Shown here: positions 45,301 through 56,171 of the stretch, one piece after another | Layout of the letters: every line of letters starts with the position of its first letter | Numbering within the stretch: position 1 is the stretch's first letter | DNA from: Occallatibacter riparius | GTDB lineage: Bacteria; Acidobacteriota; Terriglobia; Terriglobales; Acidobacteriaceae | DNA: 64,000 nt | Assembly: GCF_025264625.1 (NCBI RefSeq) | Contig: NZ_CP093313.1 | Location: forward strand, 248,001 to 312,000 | Direction: 5' to 3' | The notes under the pieces: model-generated | Database searches by the model: none | The model's input: the letters and a program-made list of their open reading frames with translations, nothing else | Told to the model about the DNA's origin: nothing | Position numbers and translations under genes: made by a program

Positions 45301-47398
45301 TTCCGGCCGGCAGGCGCAGGTTTGATCCATCGACACTGGTCCCGCCGAAGATCGTCTGCTTGCCCATCGTCACCTGGCGCACGACCGTTGGAAACGCCGC
45401 CCCCTCTCCCCCAGAAGCGCGCGGCACAAAATGCGCAAGCTTCTCTCCGGTGATCCAGACCCCGCCATCCGGTTGCGTGTAGAAGATGAAGACGCCCAAC
45501 TGGGTCAGCGGACGGTAGCTGGCTTCGTCGAGCTTCCACGATCCATCTTTCTGGCGATCGAAGGCAGCAACTCTACGACCCTCGAAAGAATTCGTGACGG
45601 ACCAGATGCGGTCTTTACCATCCGGCTGCACGCCTGGGCTGAAAACCGGAGTGTCGAGCGGCAGCACAAAACGGTCGTCAACCACGAACTTGTGTGCCGC
45701 CTCATCCCAGCGGTACATATGCTTTGAACGCTGCACGCTCACATACATCGTGCCGTCGATCGCCTCGGCATCGGGAATGCCCGCCGGAAGTCCCGCCGCG
45801 GCGCCGAGGACATCCGCGTGCGAATCGCGCATTCCAGTGGGCGCCATGTGAATGCGAAGCACCTTATCGGCGGCCCCGCTCACCCACACGTCCCCGTGCG
45901 CATCCTCCATCATGTTGCGCGCCTCGAAGATGACCCCGGGCAGCCTGCCTTCATCCACCCATTGCCCATTGGTCCAGTGGAAGGACTGGACGCCGTCAGA
46001 GTGCCCAACGAAAAGCCGCATTGGGTCCACGTGCGACTGGCCGATGAAGTAGCACTGCTCCGCAAGGCTATGCAGGTTCGGGAAGACCGGCACCATTTGG
46101 TCCCCAACAACACGTGCGACCCCCTCGCTGGTGGCGACGAGAAGTTGTTCGGGAGCGCGCCCGGCAGGGTCTTTGAAGTCAACAAGCGTCCAGCCTTGCG
46201 TAGCCCCGTGGATCGCCTGCACCGTGGGCCGGTGCGTCTGCGGGTCGAGCACGACACGTGCCAGCGCCGAGTTGCCCGACACCGTAGTGGCGTAAACGGT
46301 GCCCTGAAAAAGATTGAAGTCCTGCACGAACCCGTTGACATAGATGGAGAAGGTCCCCCCCATCTGCACGCGCGAGACGCCGTTATCACTGCCGATCCAG
46401 AGCGCGCCTTCGCGGTCTTCGAAAGATGAGAGAGCATCCGAAGTGAGGATCCCCTCGGCCACGTCGATCACGCGGCGCAGGCTGCCATCATGATTCAGGA
46501 CCACCGCTCCACCATTCAGCGTATTCACGCAAAGCGCGCCGTCGTGCAACTGAGTGGAGACGTAGAGCCTATTCTTCTTTAGGTAGTCGTCTGCGGCCGT
46601 GTGGAAAGGCGTCGACTTCTGGCCGTCGTAAAGGCTGAGCAGCCCATTGCGTTCAGAGACGATAATGCGCGTGTCATCGTAGGGATACAGGAAGAGCTTG
46701 ATTGAATCGCGGTAGGCATCGCCGCCCGGCACAGCGCGCAACTCGTCCCCGACGATCTCCTCAAGGCCGATTCCCTTCTGATCCGTGTAAACATGGCCGC
46801 GCACCATCGACAGCGCCTGAAACTGCATAGTGCCATCGGGCCGCCAGACCTGCATGCGCTTGCCGTCCCAGCGGAAGAGCCGCTCGAAGCTGCGAAAGAA
46901 AACGCCCTGCGGCGTTACGACCGTCTGCCAGACGTCAGTGAATGCGCGGTCGGCCTGCGGAATCTGATCAAGAAGCGACACGTACTGAAGCGTGCCCGTC
47001 GAGTCGGGAGCAAGATATCCGAAGTTCGCATTGGCTCCTACCCACACGCGTCCAATGTCATCCACGGCGAGCGAACGTACCACGCTGGAACCGAGCAGGG
47101 TCTTGCGCCAGGTCACGCCGTCGAACTGCATCACCACGCCGTCCGATGCGCCAAAGTACATGACGCCGCGCTTGTCCTGCGCCATGGTCCAGATCTGCCC
47201 GGACCCGTTGTAGTCCTTGACGGTGTAGTTCTCAACCACCGGGATGCCCGCGCCAATATTGGGAGCGCCGCCGGCCTGCGAGTCGGCATACAAGAGCGCG
47301 GGCGCAAGCGTGGCGAGACCCAGCAGCGTGACGGCGAAAGACGATTTTCGCAGACCGAGGAGCACGTTTGAGCTCAAGCGGAATACCTGTACTGCCAA
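42365..47398 (-). CDS. Giant hybrid two-component histidine kinase with propeller sensor
   Basis: About 1677-residue membrane sensor kinase. Domains in order: signal peptide; periplasmic two-component-regulator propeller repeats (about 55-690, e.g. WTMAQDKRGVMYFGASDGV, LWIGSDNGVSRV); Y_Y_Y domain (about 700-780, YMLQGADKDWSEWSKQ); one transmembrane helix (YIIYAILWLLLSISLWRLVI); coiled coil. Two GAF domains follow, then HisKA with His1216 (STVSHELRTPLTSVLG), HATPase_c (NAVKF, DSGIGIAP, GTGLGLPICKEIV), a receiver with Asp1530 (ILDVMMPEMNGFD) and a second, truncated receiver. In the last receiver the phosphoacceptor is Asn1650 (IIILNSLLS) and the chain ends before the usual Lys. Start is TTG (or GTG at 47365), uncertain. 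It heads a three-gene operon. Confidence 0.92.
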   Translation of the reverse strand: MAVQVFRLSSNVLLGLRKSSFAVTLLGLATLAPALLYADSQAGGAPNIGAGIPVVENYTVKDYNGSGQIWTMAQDKRGVMYFGASDGVVMQFDGVTWRKTLLGSSVVRSLAVDDIGRVWVGANANFGYLAPDSTGTLQYVSLLDQIPQADRAFTDVWQTVVTPQGVFFRSFERLFRWDGKRMQVWRPDGTMQFQALSMVRGHVYTDQKGIGLEEIVGDELRAVPGGDAYRDSIKLFLYPYDDTRIIVSERNGLLSLYDGQKSTPFHTAADDYLKKNRLYVSTQLHDGALCVNTLNGGAVVLNHDGSLRRVIDVAEGILTSDALSSFEDREGALWIGSDNGVSRVQMGGTFSIYVNGFVQDFNLFQGTVYATTVSGNSALARVVLDPQTHRPTVQAIHGATQGWTLVDFKDPAGRAPEQLLVATSEGVARVVGDQMVPVFPNLHSLAEQCYFIGQSHVDPMRLFVGHSDGVQSFHWTNGQWVDEGRLPGVIFEARNMMEDAHGDVWVSGAADKVLRIHMAPTGMRDSHADVLGAAAGLPAGIPDAEAIDGTMYVSVQRSKHMYRWDEAAHKFVVDDRFVLPLDTPVFSPGVQPDGKDRIWSVTNSFEGRRVAAFDRQKDGSWKLDEASYRPLTQLGVFIFYTQPDGGVWITGEKLAHFVPRASGGEGAAFPTVVRQVTMGKQTIFGGTSVDGSNLRLPAGTNALHFSFAALTFSNPKATTYQYMLQGADKDWSEWSKQTDANYSSLGPGRYVLRVRSRAYDGRDGQEGSFAFVIAPPWYRTTAAYIIYAILWLLLSISLWRLVIRHERNKARRKTEALESQARALEATVTERTSEIRAQAAEISAQKESIELLSEIGREITASLDLNVILFKLYERVNQIVDATVFGVGLYQPEKQLIDYTLAIESGKRYAPYSRSTADKNQFAVWCIDHRKPILINDVAAEYSKYISEYSHGARVLEDGSEAQPPASMIYLPLIAQDRVLGVLSVQSFRKNAYTEQHLGLLSNLASYTTIALDNANAYTVIADKERAVRERAAELLTINHITNALSTQLDRDRLVQLVGEQVRELFKAPIVYVALLDRATMMLHFPYAYGEEAAQSRPFGSGLTSQIIRTGEPLLINEEMDRNRARLGIESIGRQSASFLGVPIPSGGEMIGVLSVQTTEQEGRFTEADQRLLSTIASAVGVTFHNARLFEEAQAARAAAEEADSAKSSFLSTVSHELRTPLTSVLGFAKIIRRRLHERLFPMIAESDAKIAQSKRQVLENLDVVVSEGERLTKLIDDVLDLAKIEAGKFTWNMASVSVKEVVERAVAATSSLIEARGLKIETSIDESLPDINGDHDRLIQVVINLISNAVKFTPSGAITCSAHRRDGEIVVSVKDSGIGIAPGDQPKVFEKFKQVGDTLTDKPKGTGLGLPICKEIVEHHGGRIWVESAIGEGSTFSFTLPITDSPQQLDLLPIRRNVDIEAIVRRLRDTVANQQTHSKSILVVDDDPNIRTLLQQELTEAGYAVRLAEDGRKALALIREEIPGLVILDVMMPEMNGFDVAAVLKNDPETMHVPIIILSILEDRERGFRLGVDRYLTKPIDTGSLFQEMDTLLDQGKSRKKVMVVDEDASTVSTLAQVLETRGYQVTESNGPDLVARAVDSKPDIIILNSLLSNNEAVRALRFEKGMENVLFLIYQ

Positions 47399-47708
47399 AG
47401 CAGCTGATCTTCAGTTGTGGGGAAGGGGGAAAAAGCTTTGAGGAAGCGTATCACGCGGGTGAAGTCCAGGCAATGAACTTTTGGGGCACGCAGGCCACCG
47501 GATCTCCCCTCTTCTCTTTGGGTTTGCCGCTGGAGCGCTGACCGAATCCAAGCCTTGCCCCGCTGCGTTCTGGCATTTTTCACAGTTTTGCCGAGCGGCC
47601 ATTCCGCCTACGCTTCAGGCAATAGAGGAACGGAAAAATCCGTCGGTACAAACGCTGAGTGGGACTTTTCTCACTTGATCTTTTGCAGGCTCAGCGAGGG
47701 TCTCGTCG
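47399..47708. other. Divergent intergenic region
   Basis: About 310 bp between the hybrid kinase and the barrel protein genes. No gene or clear repeat seen; a divergent promoter pair is expected. Confidence 0.4.
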
Positions 47709-49274
47709 ATGGGTAAATGGGCTCGATCGAACAAGGTGATTCCATATTTAGAGATCCTGGTTCTGGGCTCGGGGCTCGCTCTCTCGCTCACAGGAGCGGC
47801 GCAGGACGGCCCACATCCGGACCCGCAGATCGCCCAGGCGCAGGTCAGCTCAATCCCTGTGCCTGCTCCGGGAAATGCGGACACCGTCGATCTGCCGATC
47901 CGAACTCCAGCTATGTCCGCGGACCGAAATCTGGATTCAGTGGAGAGAGGCTCGCGCGCGGGATTACACCCGGGCATAGCCGCCGTTTCAATTCCAACTC
48001 CACAACCTGCGCCGAACTTCCAGTTGCGCAGTACGCTGCGGCAGGAGTTCGAATACCTGATGGTGGAGCACGGCTTCCGCCTCATGCAGGACCCCGATCT
48101 CCGCCGTCAGCTAATGCACGACCCCTTCTTCCATAACTACTTCGCTTCGTTTCACGGATACGATCTGAAGCGGTGGGGAGACGGCGACGATTTTCTGGTC
48201 AACGATATCGCTCACCCCATGCAGGGCGCGGTCGCCGGATGGATCTTCATTCAAAACAGCCCCAACAGCAGAAACCGGGTCATAGGAAAAGACCCCCAAT
48301 ACTGGAAGAGCCGATTGAAGGCGCTGGGCTGGGCCACCGCGTACGAGGTGCAGTGGAAGATCGGGCCGCTCAGCGAATCCAGCATCGGCAACGCCGGCGG
48401 CTGGTCCTACATCCCCGGCTGCGGCATCCTGCCCAAGTGCATCAACAACTCGAATTTCCCTCCGCCGACCAACAACACCGGACTCTCCGACTGGATCATC
48501 ACACCCGTGGTTGGAACCGGCTGGATCATGATCGAAGACACCGTCGATAAATACCTCGTAGGCAGAGTCGGGGAGAATCATCGCCGCTATGCATACATCC
48601 TGCGAACCGGCCTCGAACCCACCCGTACATTCGCGGGCCTGTTCGCCGGCGAACTGCCATGGAACTCACGCTGGGTGGAGAGGCGCGCGATGGAGAAGCA
48701 GCGCGCTTCGATCCACACGATCGCCGTCGAAGACTCGTGGAGAGCCAACCGGCGAAGCACCGGCTTCCACTTCGTCAATGTGAACCTGCCAGGGGTAGAG
48801 AACGGCTGCGTAGCGTGCAGGCAGAACTACCAGGGCTTCGGCGTTCCCTACAGCGCACGCCTCTTTGAGCACGTCTACTTCGACAGCGAAGTGAATTTCT
48901 TCCCCACTGGTGCTCATCGTGGTGGCCCCAGCGTAGAAGGCTTGTTTGGAATGAAACTCGGCGAACAGGCAAAGCGCTGGGGCGTCTTTGCGAAAGTCCG
49001 GCCCGGCTTTATCTACTACCAGAAAGCCTGGAGCGGCGGCCAGAATCCGAAGTTCACTGGCTTGAGCCGCTTCGCAATGGACGTCGGCGGCACATTCGAG
49101 CTCTACCCCACGTCCCGCTCCGCAGTGCGCTTCGATATCGGAACAACCCTGGTGCGCTACCTGCTCGATTATCCGAACCCGAAAATCTCTCCCATCGGGA
49201 GCATCATCTCGACGGACTACTACGCCACGCAGGGCAACATGCAGTTCGACGCGGGATACCGCATCCGCTTCTGA
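47709..49274 (+). CDS. Probable outer-membrane beta-barrel protein
   Basis: 521 residues, exported (N-terminal hydrophobic segment VIPYLEILVLGSGLALSLTGAAQ). A low-complexity region to about 95 is followed by a helical segment (NFQLRSTLRQEFEYLMVEHGFRLMQDPDLRRQL). A central domain is rich in Trp/Gly/Asn (about 130-270). A C-terminal run of alternating beta strands has aromatic ends (KRWGVFAKVRPGFIYYQKAW, FAMDVGGTFELYPTSRSAVRFDIG, GNMQFDAGYRIRF). The final Phe is typical of barrel proteins recognised by BAM. Specific function unknown; no TonB box seen. Confidence 0.68.
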   Translation: MGKWARSNKVIPYLEILVLGSGLALSLTGAAQDGPHPDPQIAQAQVSSIPVPAPGNADTVDLPIRTPAMSADRNLDSVERGSRAGLHPGIAAVSIPTPQPAPNFQLRSTLRQEFEYLMVEHGFRLMQDPDLRRQLMHDPFFHNYFASFHGYDLKRWGDGDDFLVNDIAHPMQGAVAGWIFIQNSPNSRNRVIGKDPQYWKSRLKALGWATAYEVQWKIGPLSESSIGNAGGWSYIPGCGILPKCINNSNFPPPTNNTGLSDWIITPVVGTGWIMIEDTVDKYLVGRVGENHRRYAYILRTGLEPTRTFAGLFAGELPWNSRWVERRAMEKQRASIHTIAVEDSWRANRRSTGFHFVNVNLPGVENGCVACRQNYQGFGVPYSARLFEHVYFDSEVNFFPTGAHRGGPSVEGLFGMKLGEQAKRWGVFAKVRPGFIYYQKAWSGGQNPKFTGLSRFAMDVGGTFELYPTSRSAVRFDIGTTLVRYLLDYPNPKISPIGSIISTDYYATQGNMQFDAGYRIRF

Positions 49275-49286
49275 GTCGCACGCAGC

Positions 49287-50519
49287 CTAAACCACGCCGA
49301 CAACCGGCTTCGCCCCAAGCCGCGCGCCCGGAAACACCGCCTCAAGATTACCCGGTCCGAGCGTCTTCGTCAGAACCTCACCTAACACCTGGCGATAATC
49401 GGTCGTCAACGCCAGGTCGCGCCCCTCGTTCAATTGCTCTTTCGCCAACCCTGGCCACTGGCCGTGAACGCGTCCGCCCTTCACGCTGCCGCCCAGCACA
49501 AACATCACATTGGCGTGACCATGATCCGTGCCGCCTGTGCCATTCTCATGCGCGGTCCGTCCGAACTCCGACATCGTGACGAGCGTGACATTCCCCGCGT
49601 CGTCGCCCATGTCCTGCCAGAACGCCGCAATCGCCGCGCTGAAATCCCGCAGCCTGTTTGCAAGCTGTCCGTTCACAGCGCCCTGGTTCTGATGCGTGTC
49701 CCATCCCGAAACATCCGTAAACGCCGCCTCCACACCAAGGTTAGCCTTCAGCAACTGCGCAATCTGCTTCATGCTGTTGCCAAACTCCGAGTTCGGATAC
49801 GCGGCGCGCGGCGCATATTGCGCGGGATTCGCCGCCCGCAGCATCTTCATCGCATCGAACGTCTCTTCGCCCGCAGCGCGGAAGATCCGGTCTCCACTCG
49901 CGCCATACATCGATTCGAACGCCGACGCAGCAGGCACCGCCGAAGCAACGCGCCCTCCCACTGAGAAGCTGTTCAGATTGCTCAGCGCAATCGCTGGTAT
50001 CTTCCCCGCCAGCGTCCGCGGAACCTCCGCGCCCAGCGCCACCGCACGAAACGCCGTATGCTCCTGCCGATGCCTCACGTCCTCAGCCTGCAGCGCGCGG
50101 TTCAGCCACCCATCGTCCGTGAGCTTCACCCCCGGCGTACCCGACTCCATATAGTCCTGCGCATCGAAATGCGACCGCGTTGAATCCGGCGAACCCACCG
50201 CGTGCACAATCGCCAGGTGCCCCGCATCGTACAGCGGCTTGAAAGCGGCCAGCGCGGGATGCAAACCGAACGACCCGTCCAGATCCAGCACCTCGCGCTG
50301 CGGAATCGCGATGTTCGGTCGCATCGAATAATAGTTCTTCTCCCGGTACGGCACCACGATATTCAACCCATCCGCGGCGCCCCGCTGGAAAATCACGACA
50401 ACCCGCCGGCCAGGATTTGCGCCGGCCTGCGCCAGCACTGAACGCACCAGGAACTGCGGAAGCGCCGTCGTACCGGCCAGTGCCAATGCGCCCCTGTGCA
50501 GAAAGAATCTCCGATTCAT
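49287..50519 (-). CDS. DUF1501 family protein
   Basis: 410-residue exported protein of the DUF1501 (sulfatase-like alkaline-phosphatase fold) family. The N-terminus MNRRFFLHRGALALAGTTALPQFLVRSVLA has an Arg-Arg and hydrophobic stretch like a Tat signal. Family blocks VVVIFQRGAADGLNIVVPY, DTHQNQGAVNGQLANRL, VTLVTMSEFGRTAHENGTGGTDHGHANVMFVLG are intact and include the probable metal-ligand His residues. DUF1501 genes are almost always next to DUF1800 genes, as here (13 bp apart). The pair's function is unknown. Confidence 0.92.
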   Translation of the reverse strand: MNRRFFLHRGALALAGTTALPQFLVRSVLAQAGANPGRRVVVIFQRGAADGLNIVVPYREKNYYSMRPNIAIPQREVLDLDGSFGLHPALAAFKPLYDAGHLAIVHAVGSPDSTRSHFDAQDYMESGTPGVKLTDDGWLNRALQAEDVRHRQEHTAFRAVALGAEVPRTLAGKIPAIALSNLNSFSVGGRVASAVPAASAFESMYGASGDRIFRAAGEETFDAMKMLRAANPAQYAPRAAYPNSEFGNSMKQIAQLLKANLGVEAAFTDVSGWDTHQNQGAVNGQLANRLRDFSAAIAAFWQDMGDDAGNVTLVTMSEFGRTAHENGTGGTDHGHANVMFVLGGSVKGGRVHGQWPGLAKEQLNEGRDLALTTDYRQVLGEVLTKTLGPGNLEAVFPGARLGAKPVVGVV

Positions 50520-50532
50520 CTCGCCTCCCCGC

Positions 50533-52509
50533 TCACCTGCGCTGAAACTCCGGACTGCCCAGCAGCAGTCCCGCTAATGCTTGCTCCTGCGCACTGCTTG
50601 CCGGCGCCCGCGGCGCGCCATCGTTCACCGCGATCGTTGTTGGAGCTGCCGAATTCGCTTGCGCCTGCTGGTCCACTGAAGCCAGCAGAGCCGTCCGCGT
50701 CGCGTCACTCAATCCGCCCGGGACAACAAGGCCTTCCAGCCGCGCCTCTTCCTCGTGGACATCGCCCGCACTTGCAGTGCTTGTCCACGCCACCTGCACG
50801 CCTTTCACCCGATTCGAAGAAAGCTTCAATGCGAAGTTCATCCGGTTCGCGAGCGCGCCGGTTGAAACCCAATCCGCAGCGTCTTCTTTATATCCCGTCG
50901 GCGGAACGCAACCGTAGAGTGGCATCCCCATCTCGCGCAGCGCCTGAATCAATGGCCGCATCTCTTCTACATTTGCGTTGCTTGCTCGCAATGCCGACAC
51001 AACAAACTCCAGCGGCGTCTTCACCTTCGCGCGATACGCATCCTCCGACCAGAACTCAGGAGACCGATACAGCGTGCGCATCACAGCAGCCATGTCGCCA
51101 TCGCTTGCCATGTACGTCTTCGCCATCCGGTCTACCAACGCCTGCGACGGATCATCGCTCACAAACCGCACCGCGAGCTTGCGCGAAAGGAACTGTGCCG
51201 TAGCCGGACGCGTCGCCAGAAAGTGGAGCAGGTCGCGCCCTTCCTGCTCGCCGTGCTCCTTGAACTTCTTGCCCATCACCTTCTTTGTGCCTGGCTCATG
51301 CCGCCGCTCCTCAAAGCGGAACCCGCCGGCGCGCTGCGGCTGGTCCACCGTCCACCCCGTCAGGATGCGCGCGGCCTGCACCACATCCGCCTGCGTGTAT
51401 CCGCCGTTCACGCCGAGTGTGTGCAGTTCCATCAGCTCGCGCGCATAGTTCTCGTTCAGTCCCTGGTCTACTTTCTTCTTATTCGGTTTGCGATTGCGCG
51501 CCTCATGCGCGCGCTCTGCGGCAAGCGAATCCGGCCCGATGCTCTCGGCGTTGTCCAGGTACATCAGCATCGCAGGCGAGTGCGCCACCGCTTCCAGAAG
51601 ATCTTCGAAATGTCCCAGCGCTCTGGGCCGAATGACATCCCTCTCGTAGCTCACAAGTTGATACGGAGTCGCCTCGTTCTTGCGCAGAAACACGTTGAAG
51701 TGATTCAACCAGAAGTCGGTCATCACCTCCTGCAACTGGGCGCTCGAATAGATATCGCGCGTCAGCCGCTGCGACATCAGCTCTTCCACAACGGTCCGCT
51801 CCGGCGCTTCCAGATCGCCCAGCGTCTCCCGCATCTCCGGCGTGAACCCGGCGACCAGCGCCAGCTTTTCCGGGCCACTGAGTCCTTTCATGAATTGATC
51901 GAGTTCCGTCCCCTGCATCGCCATCAGCCGCAGCAGCCTGTCGCGCGGCTCCAGAGCCATCAACGTTCGCGTCTCCTGCGGATCACGAAATGCAGCCGTC
52001 TCCGCTTTCGGATTTTCCGCCATCATCCCGTTCTCCGCGGTCGGCGTAGTCGCACTAGGATTCGCCTGCGCCTTCTCCTCTTTCTTCAGCGCCACGCGCG
52101 CGGCCTGGTTTGCGTAGACGGTATGCAGAACCCCGTGCTCCGGCATCGTCAGCTTCCCGTTCGCCACCTGCCTCATCACCGCGTTGTTCGGAAACCGCAC
52201 CAGCAGCTCCGCCGGACTCAGCCGCATGGCTGGATACTCCTTCAGCCGTTCCTCCATATCCCGATTGTCGATTGTGCCGGGATGCAGTTGCTGCTCAAAC
52301 CACACATCCAGCCCCTGCCCACGCACAGCGTCCCGATCGCCGGCCCGCGGCCCAAAGGTGAACCGGTTCAGCGCATGCAGAATGCGCTCGTCTCCCTGCA
52401 TTGCCTTGTGATACTCCGGCCGCGCCTTCGCGTCCGCCGCGGCCAATCCAGGCATGGGGAACGCCAGAAGAATACACAGCAACCCTGCGAGAGGAGACCT
52501 GACAGACAT
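50533..52509 (-). CDS. DUF1800 family protein
   Basis: About 658-residue exported helical protein. The signal peptide MSVRSPLAGLLCILLAFPMPGLAAA follows an ATG behind GGAG; the upstream in-frame extension to 52572 was rejected. The DUF1800 domain runs from LHALNRFTFGPRAGD through DFWLNHFNVFLRK, NENYARELMELHTLGVNGGYTQADVVQAARILTGW and FLSRKLAVRFVSDDPSQALV. A Glu/Lys-rich insertion (about 140-185) carries low-complexity Ala/Pro sequence. It is the upstream partner of DUF1501 and the two are surely co-transcribed. Biological role unknown. Confidence 0.92.
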   Translation of the reverse strand: MSVRSPLAGLLCILLAFPMPGLAAADAKARPEYHKAMQGDERILHALNRFTFGPRAGDRDAVRGQGLDVWFEQQLHPGTIDNRDMEERLKEYPAMRLSPAELLVRFPNNAVMRQVANGKLTMPEHGVLHTVYANQAARVALKKEEKAQANPSATTPTAENGMMAENPKAETAAFRDPQETRTLMALEPRDRLLRLMAMQGTELDQFMKGLSGPEKLALVAGFTPEMRETLGDLEAPERTVVEELMSQRLTRDIYSSAQLQEVMTDFWLNHFNVFLRKNEATPYQLVSYERDVIRPRALGHFEDLLEAVAHSPAMLMYLDNAESIGPDSLAAERAHEARNRKPNKKKVDQGLNENYARELMELHTLGVNGGYTQADVVQAARILTGWTVDQPQRAGGFRFEERRHEPGTKKVMGKKFKEHGEQEGRDLLHFLATRPATAQFLSRKLAVRFVSDDPSQALVDRMAKTYMASDGDMAAVMRTLYRSPEFWSEDAYRAKVKTPLEFVVSALRASNANVEEMRPLIQALREMGMPLYGCVPPTGYKEDAADWVSTGALANRMNFALKLSSNRVKGVQVAWTSTASAGDVHEEEARLEGLVVPGGLSDATRTALLASVDQQAQANSAAPTTIAVNDGAPRAPASSAQEQALAGLLLGSPEFQRR

Positions 52510-52711
52510 GGAAACGACTCCGGGAGGGGGAATAGCTGGCGTGACCCGCCACTTTGTCGGACGGCATCCCAATACAAAAGTTGCGACAAACCTAACCCCT
52601 TTCGCAACACCGTAGTCAAACCATCAGTAGCAAACGCACTCCGGGGCGCGCTGAGAGCCGCGCCCTATTTTTGTCCCTGTTTCGATTGACCAAACCTATC
52701 GACACAATTGA

Positions 52712-55021
<2,310 letters not shown>

Positions 55022-55032
55022 TTACTAGCCTC

Positions 55033-55075
55033 GTCCTGGTCCCCGCAGCCGCTGCAAGGCCCCGGGGATCAGGAC
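55033..55075 (+). terminator. Hairpin after katG
   Basis: GTCCTGGTCCCCG (55033-55045) pairs with CGGGGATCAGGAC (55063-55075) over 13 bp with one G-U pair and a 17-nt loop. There is no T-tract; the heptamer repeat begins five bases later. Confidence 0.55.
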
Positions 55076-55079
55076 AGCC

Positions 55080-55107
55080 TATTCCCTATTCCCTATTCCC
55101 TATTCCC
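55080..55107. repeat. Four tandem TATTCCC heptamers
   Basis: Four perfect copies of the 7-mer in a row, followed by a partial TCC. Slippage could change copy number. It lies in the gap between katG and the ABC ATPase gene, 180 bp before the latter. Confidence 0.9.
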
Positions 55108-55288
55108 TCCTGAAGCGTCCAATCCGACCTGTCACAATTCCGTCGCCCTCGCTGCAATTGCTTGCTAGGCTCTATGTACCGTTTATTCCCCTGAACGGGC
55201 CCGATCCAGCCTGAGGCTTGCGCCATCAATCTGCGCTCACCTCAGAAATGCAGTTGCGTCCCGATTCTCGTTGGAGGATGAGCCAGTG

Positions 55289-56161
55289 ATGGAGCTTCGG
55301 ATTGCAGACCTCAACAAGGTCTACAAAGGCGGCGTGCGCGCGCTCGACAACGTCAACCTCACCATTCCCCAGGGCCTCTACGGCCTGCTCGGCCCCAACG
55401 GCGCGGGCAAGTCCACGCTGATGCGCACCATCGCCACTCTCCAGGAACCCGACTCAGGCTCCATCCAGCTTGACGGCCTTGACGTGCTCCGCTCCAAGGA
55501 CGAAGTCCGCAAGGTCCTCGGCTATCTGCCCCAGGACTTCGGTGTCTACCCTCGCGTGAATGCCGAGGAGATGCTCGACCAGATCGCGCTCCTCAAGGGC
55601 ATCACCAGCCATCGCGAACGCCGCGAAGTCGTGCACGAGATGCTGCGCCGCGTGAACCTCTGGGAGCACCGTCGCAAACGCCTCACCGGATTTTCCGGCG
55701 GCATGCGCCAGCGCTTCGGCATCGCGCAGGCCCTCATCGGCAATCCCCGCCTGCTCATCGTCGACGAGCCCACCGCCGGCCTCGACCCCGGCGAGCGCAA
55801 CCGCTTCTACAACCTCCTCGCCGAAATCGGCGACAACGTCATCGTCATCCTCTCCACGCACATCGTCGAAGACGTGATGGAGCTGTGCAGCAACATGGCC
55901 ATCATTCACCTCGGCAAAGTCCTCTTCGCCGGCTCGCCCGACCGCGCCGTGCACAGCCTCGAAGGAAGGGTCTGGCGCAAGTCCATAGCGCGCGACGAAG
56001 TCAAGGACTACACCGAGCGCATGCACGTCATCTCCAACAAGCTCGTCGCCGGCCGTCCGCAAATCCATGTCTTCGCCGATTCCCTCCCCGACGACGGATT
56101 CGTTCCCGTGGCTCCGGATCTCGAAGATGTCTTCTTCGCCAGCCTTGCTGGCCTCAACTAG
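55289..56161 (+). CDS. ABC transporter ATP-binding protein
   Basis: 290-residue ABC-2-type exporter ATPase. Walker A GLLGPNGAGKSTLMRTIATL, Q-loop YLPQDFG, signature GFSGGMRQRFGIAQALIG, Walker B LLIVDEPTAGLD and switch ILSTHIVEDV are all present. The C-terminal extension (about 220-290) is regulatory or membrane-contacting, as in other ABC-2 ATPases. It ends 10 bp before the permease-peptidase fusion and is its obvious energy partner. ATG chosen behind GGAGG (11 nt); a GTG one codon earlier is equally close. Confidence 0.94.
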   Translation: MELRIADLNKVYKGGVRALDNVNLTIPQGLYGLLGPNGAGKSTLMRTIATLQEPDSGSIQLDGLDVLRSKDEVRKVLGYLPQDFGVYPRVNAEEMLDQIALLKGITSHRERREVVHEMLRRVNLWEHRRKRLTGFSGGMRQRFGIAQALIGNPRLLIVDEPTAGLDPGERNRFYNLLAEIGDNVIVILSTHIVEDVMELCSNMAIIHLGKVLFAGSPDRAVHSLEGRVWRKSIARDEVKDYTERMHVISNKLVAGRPQIHVFADSLPDDGFVPVAPDLEDVFFASLAGLN

Positions 56162-56171
56162 GAGGGCGCGC

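Noticed and set aside
51223..52689. 488-residue frame on + antisense to DUF1800
   Set aside because: Arg/His/Gln/Leu-rich shadow of a supported gene, with no ribosome site.
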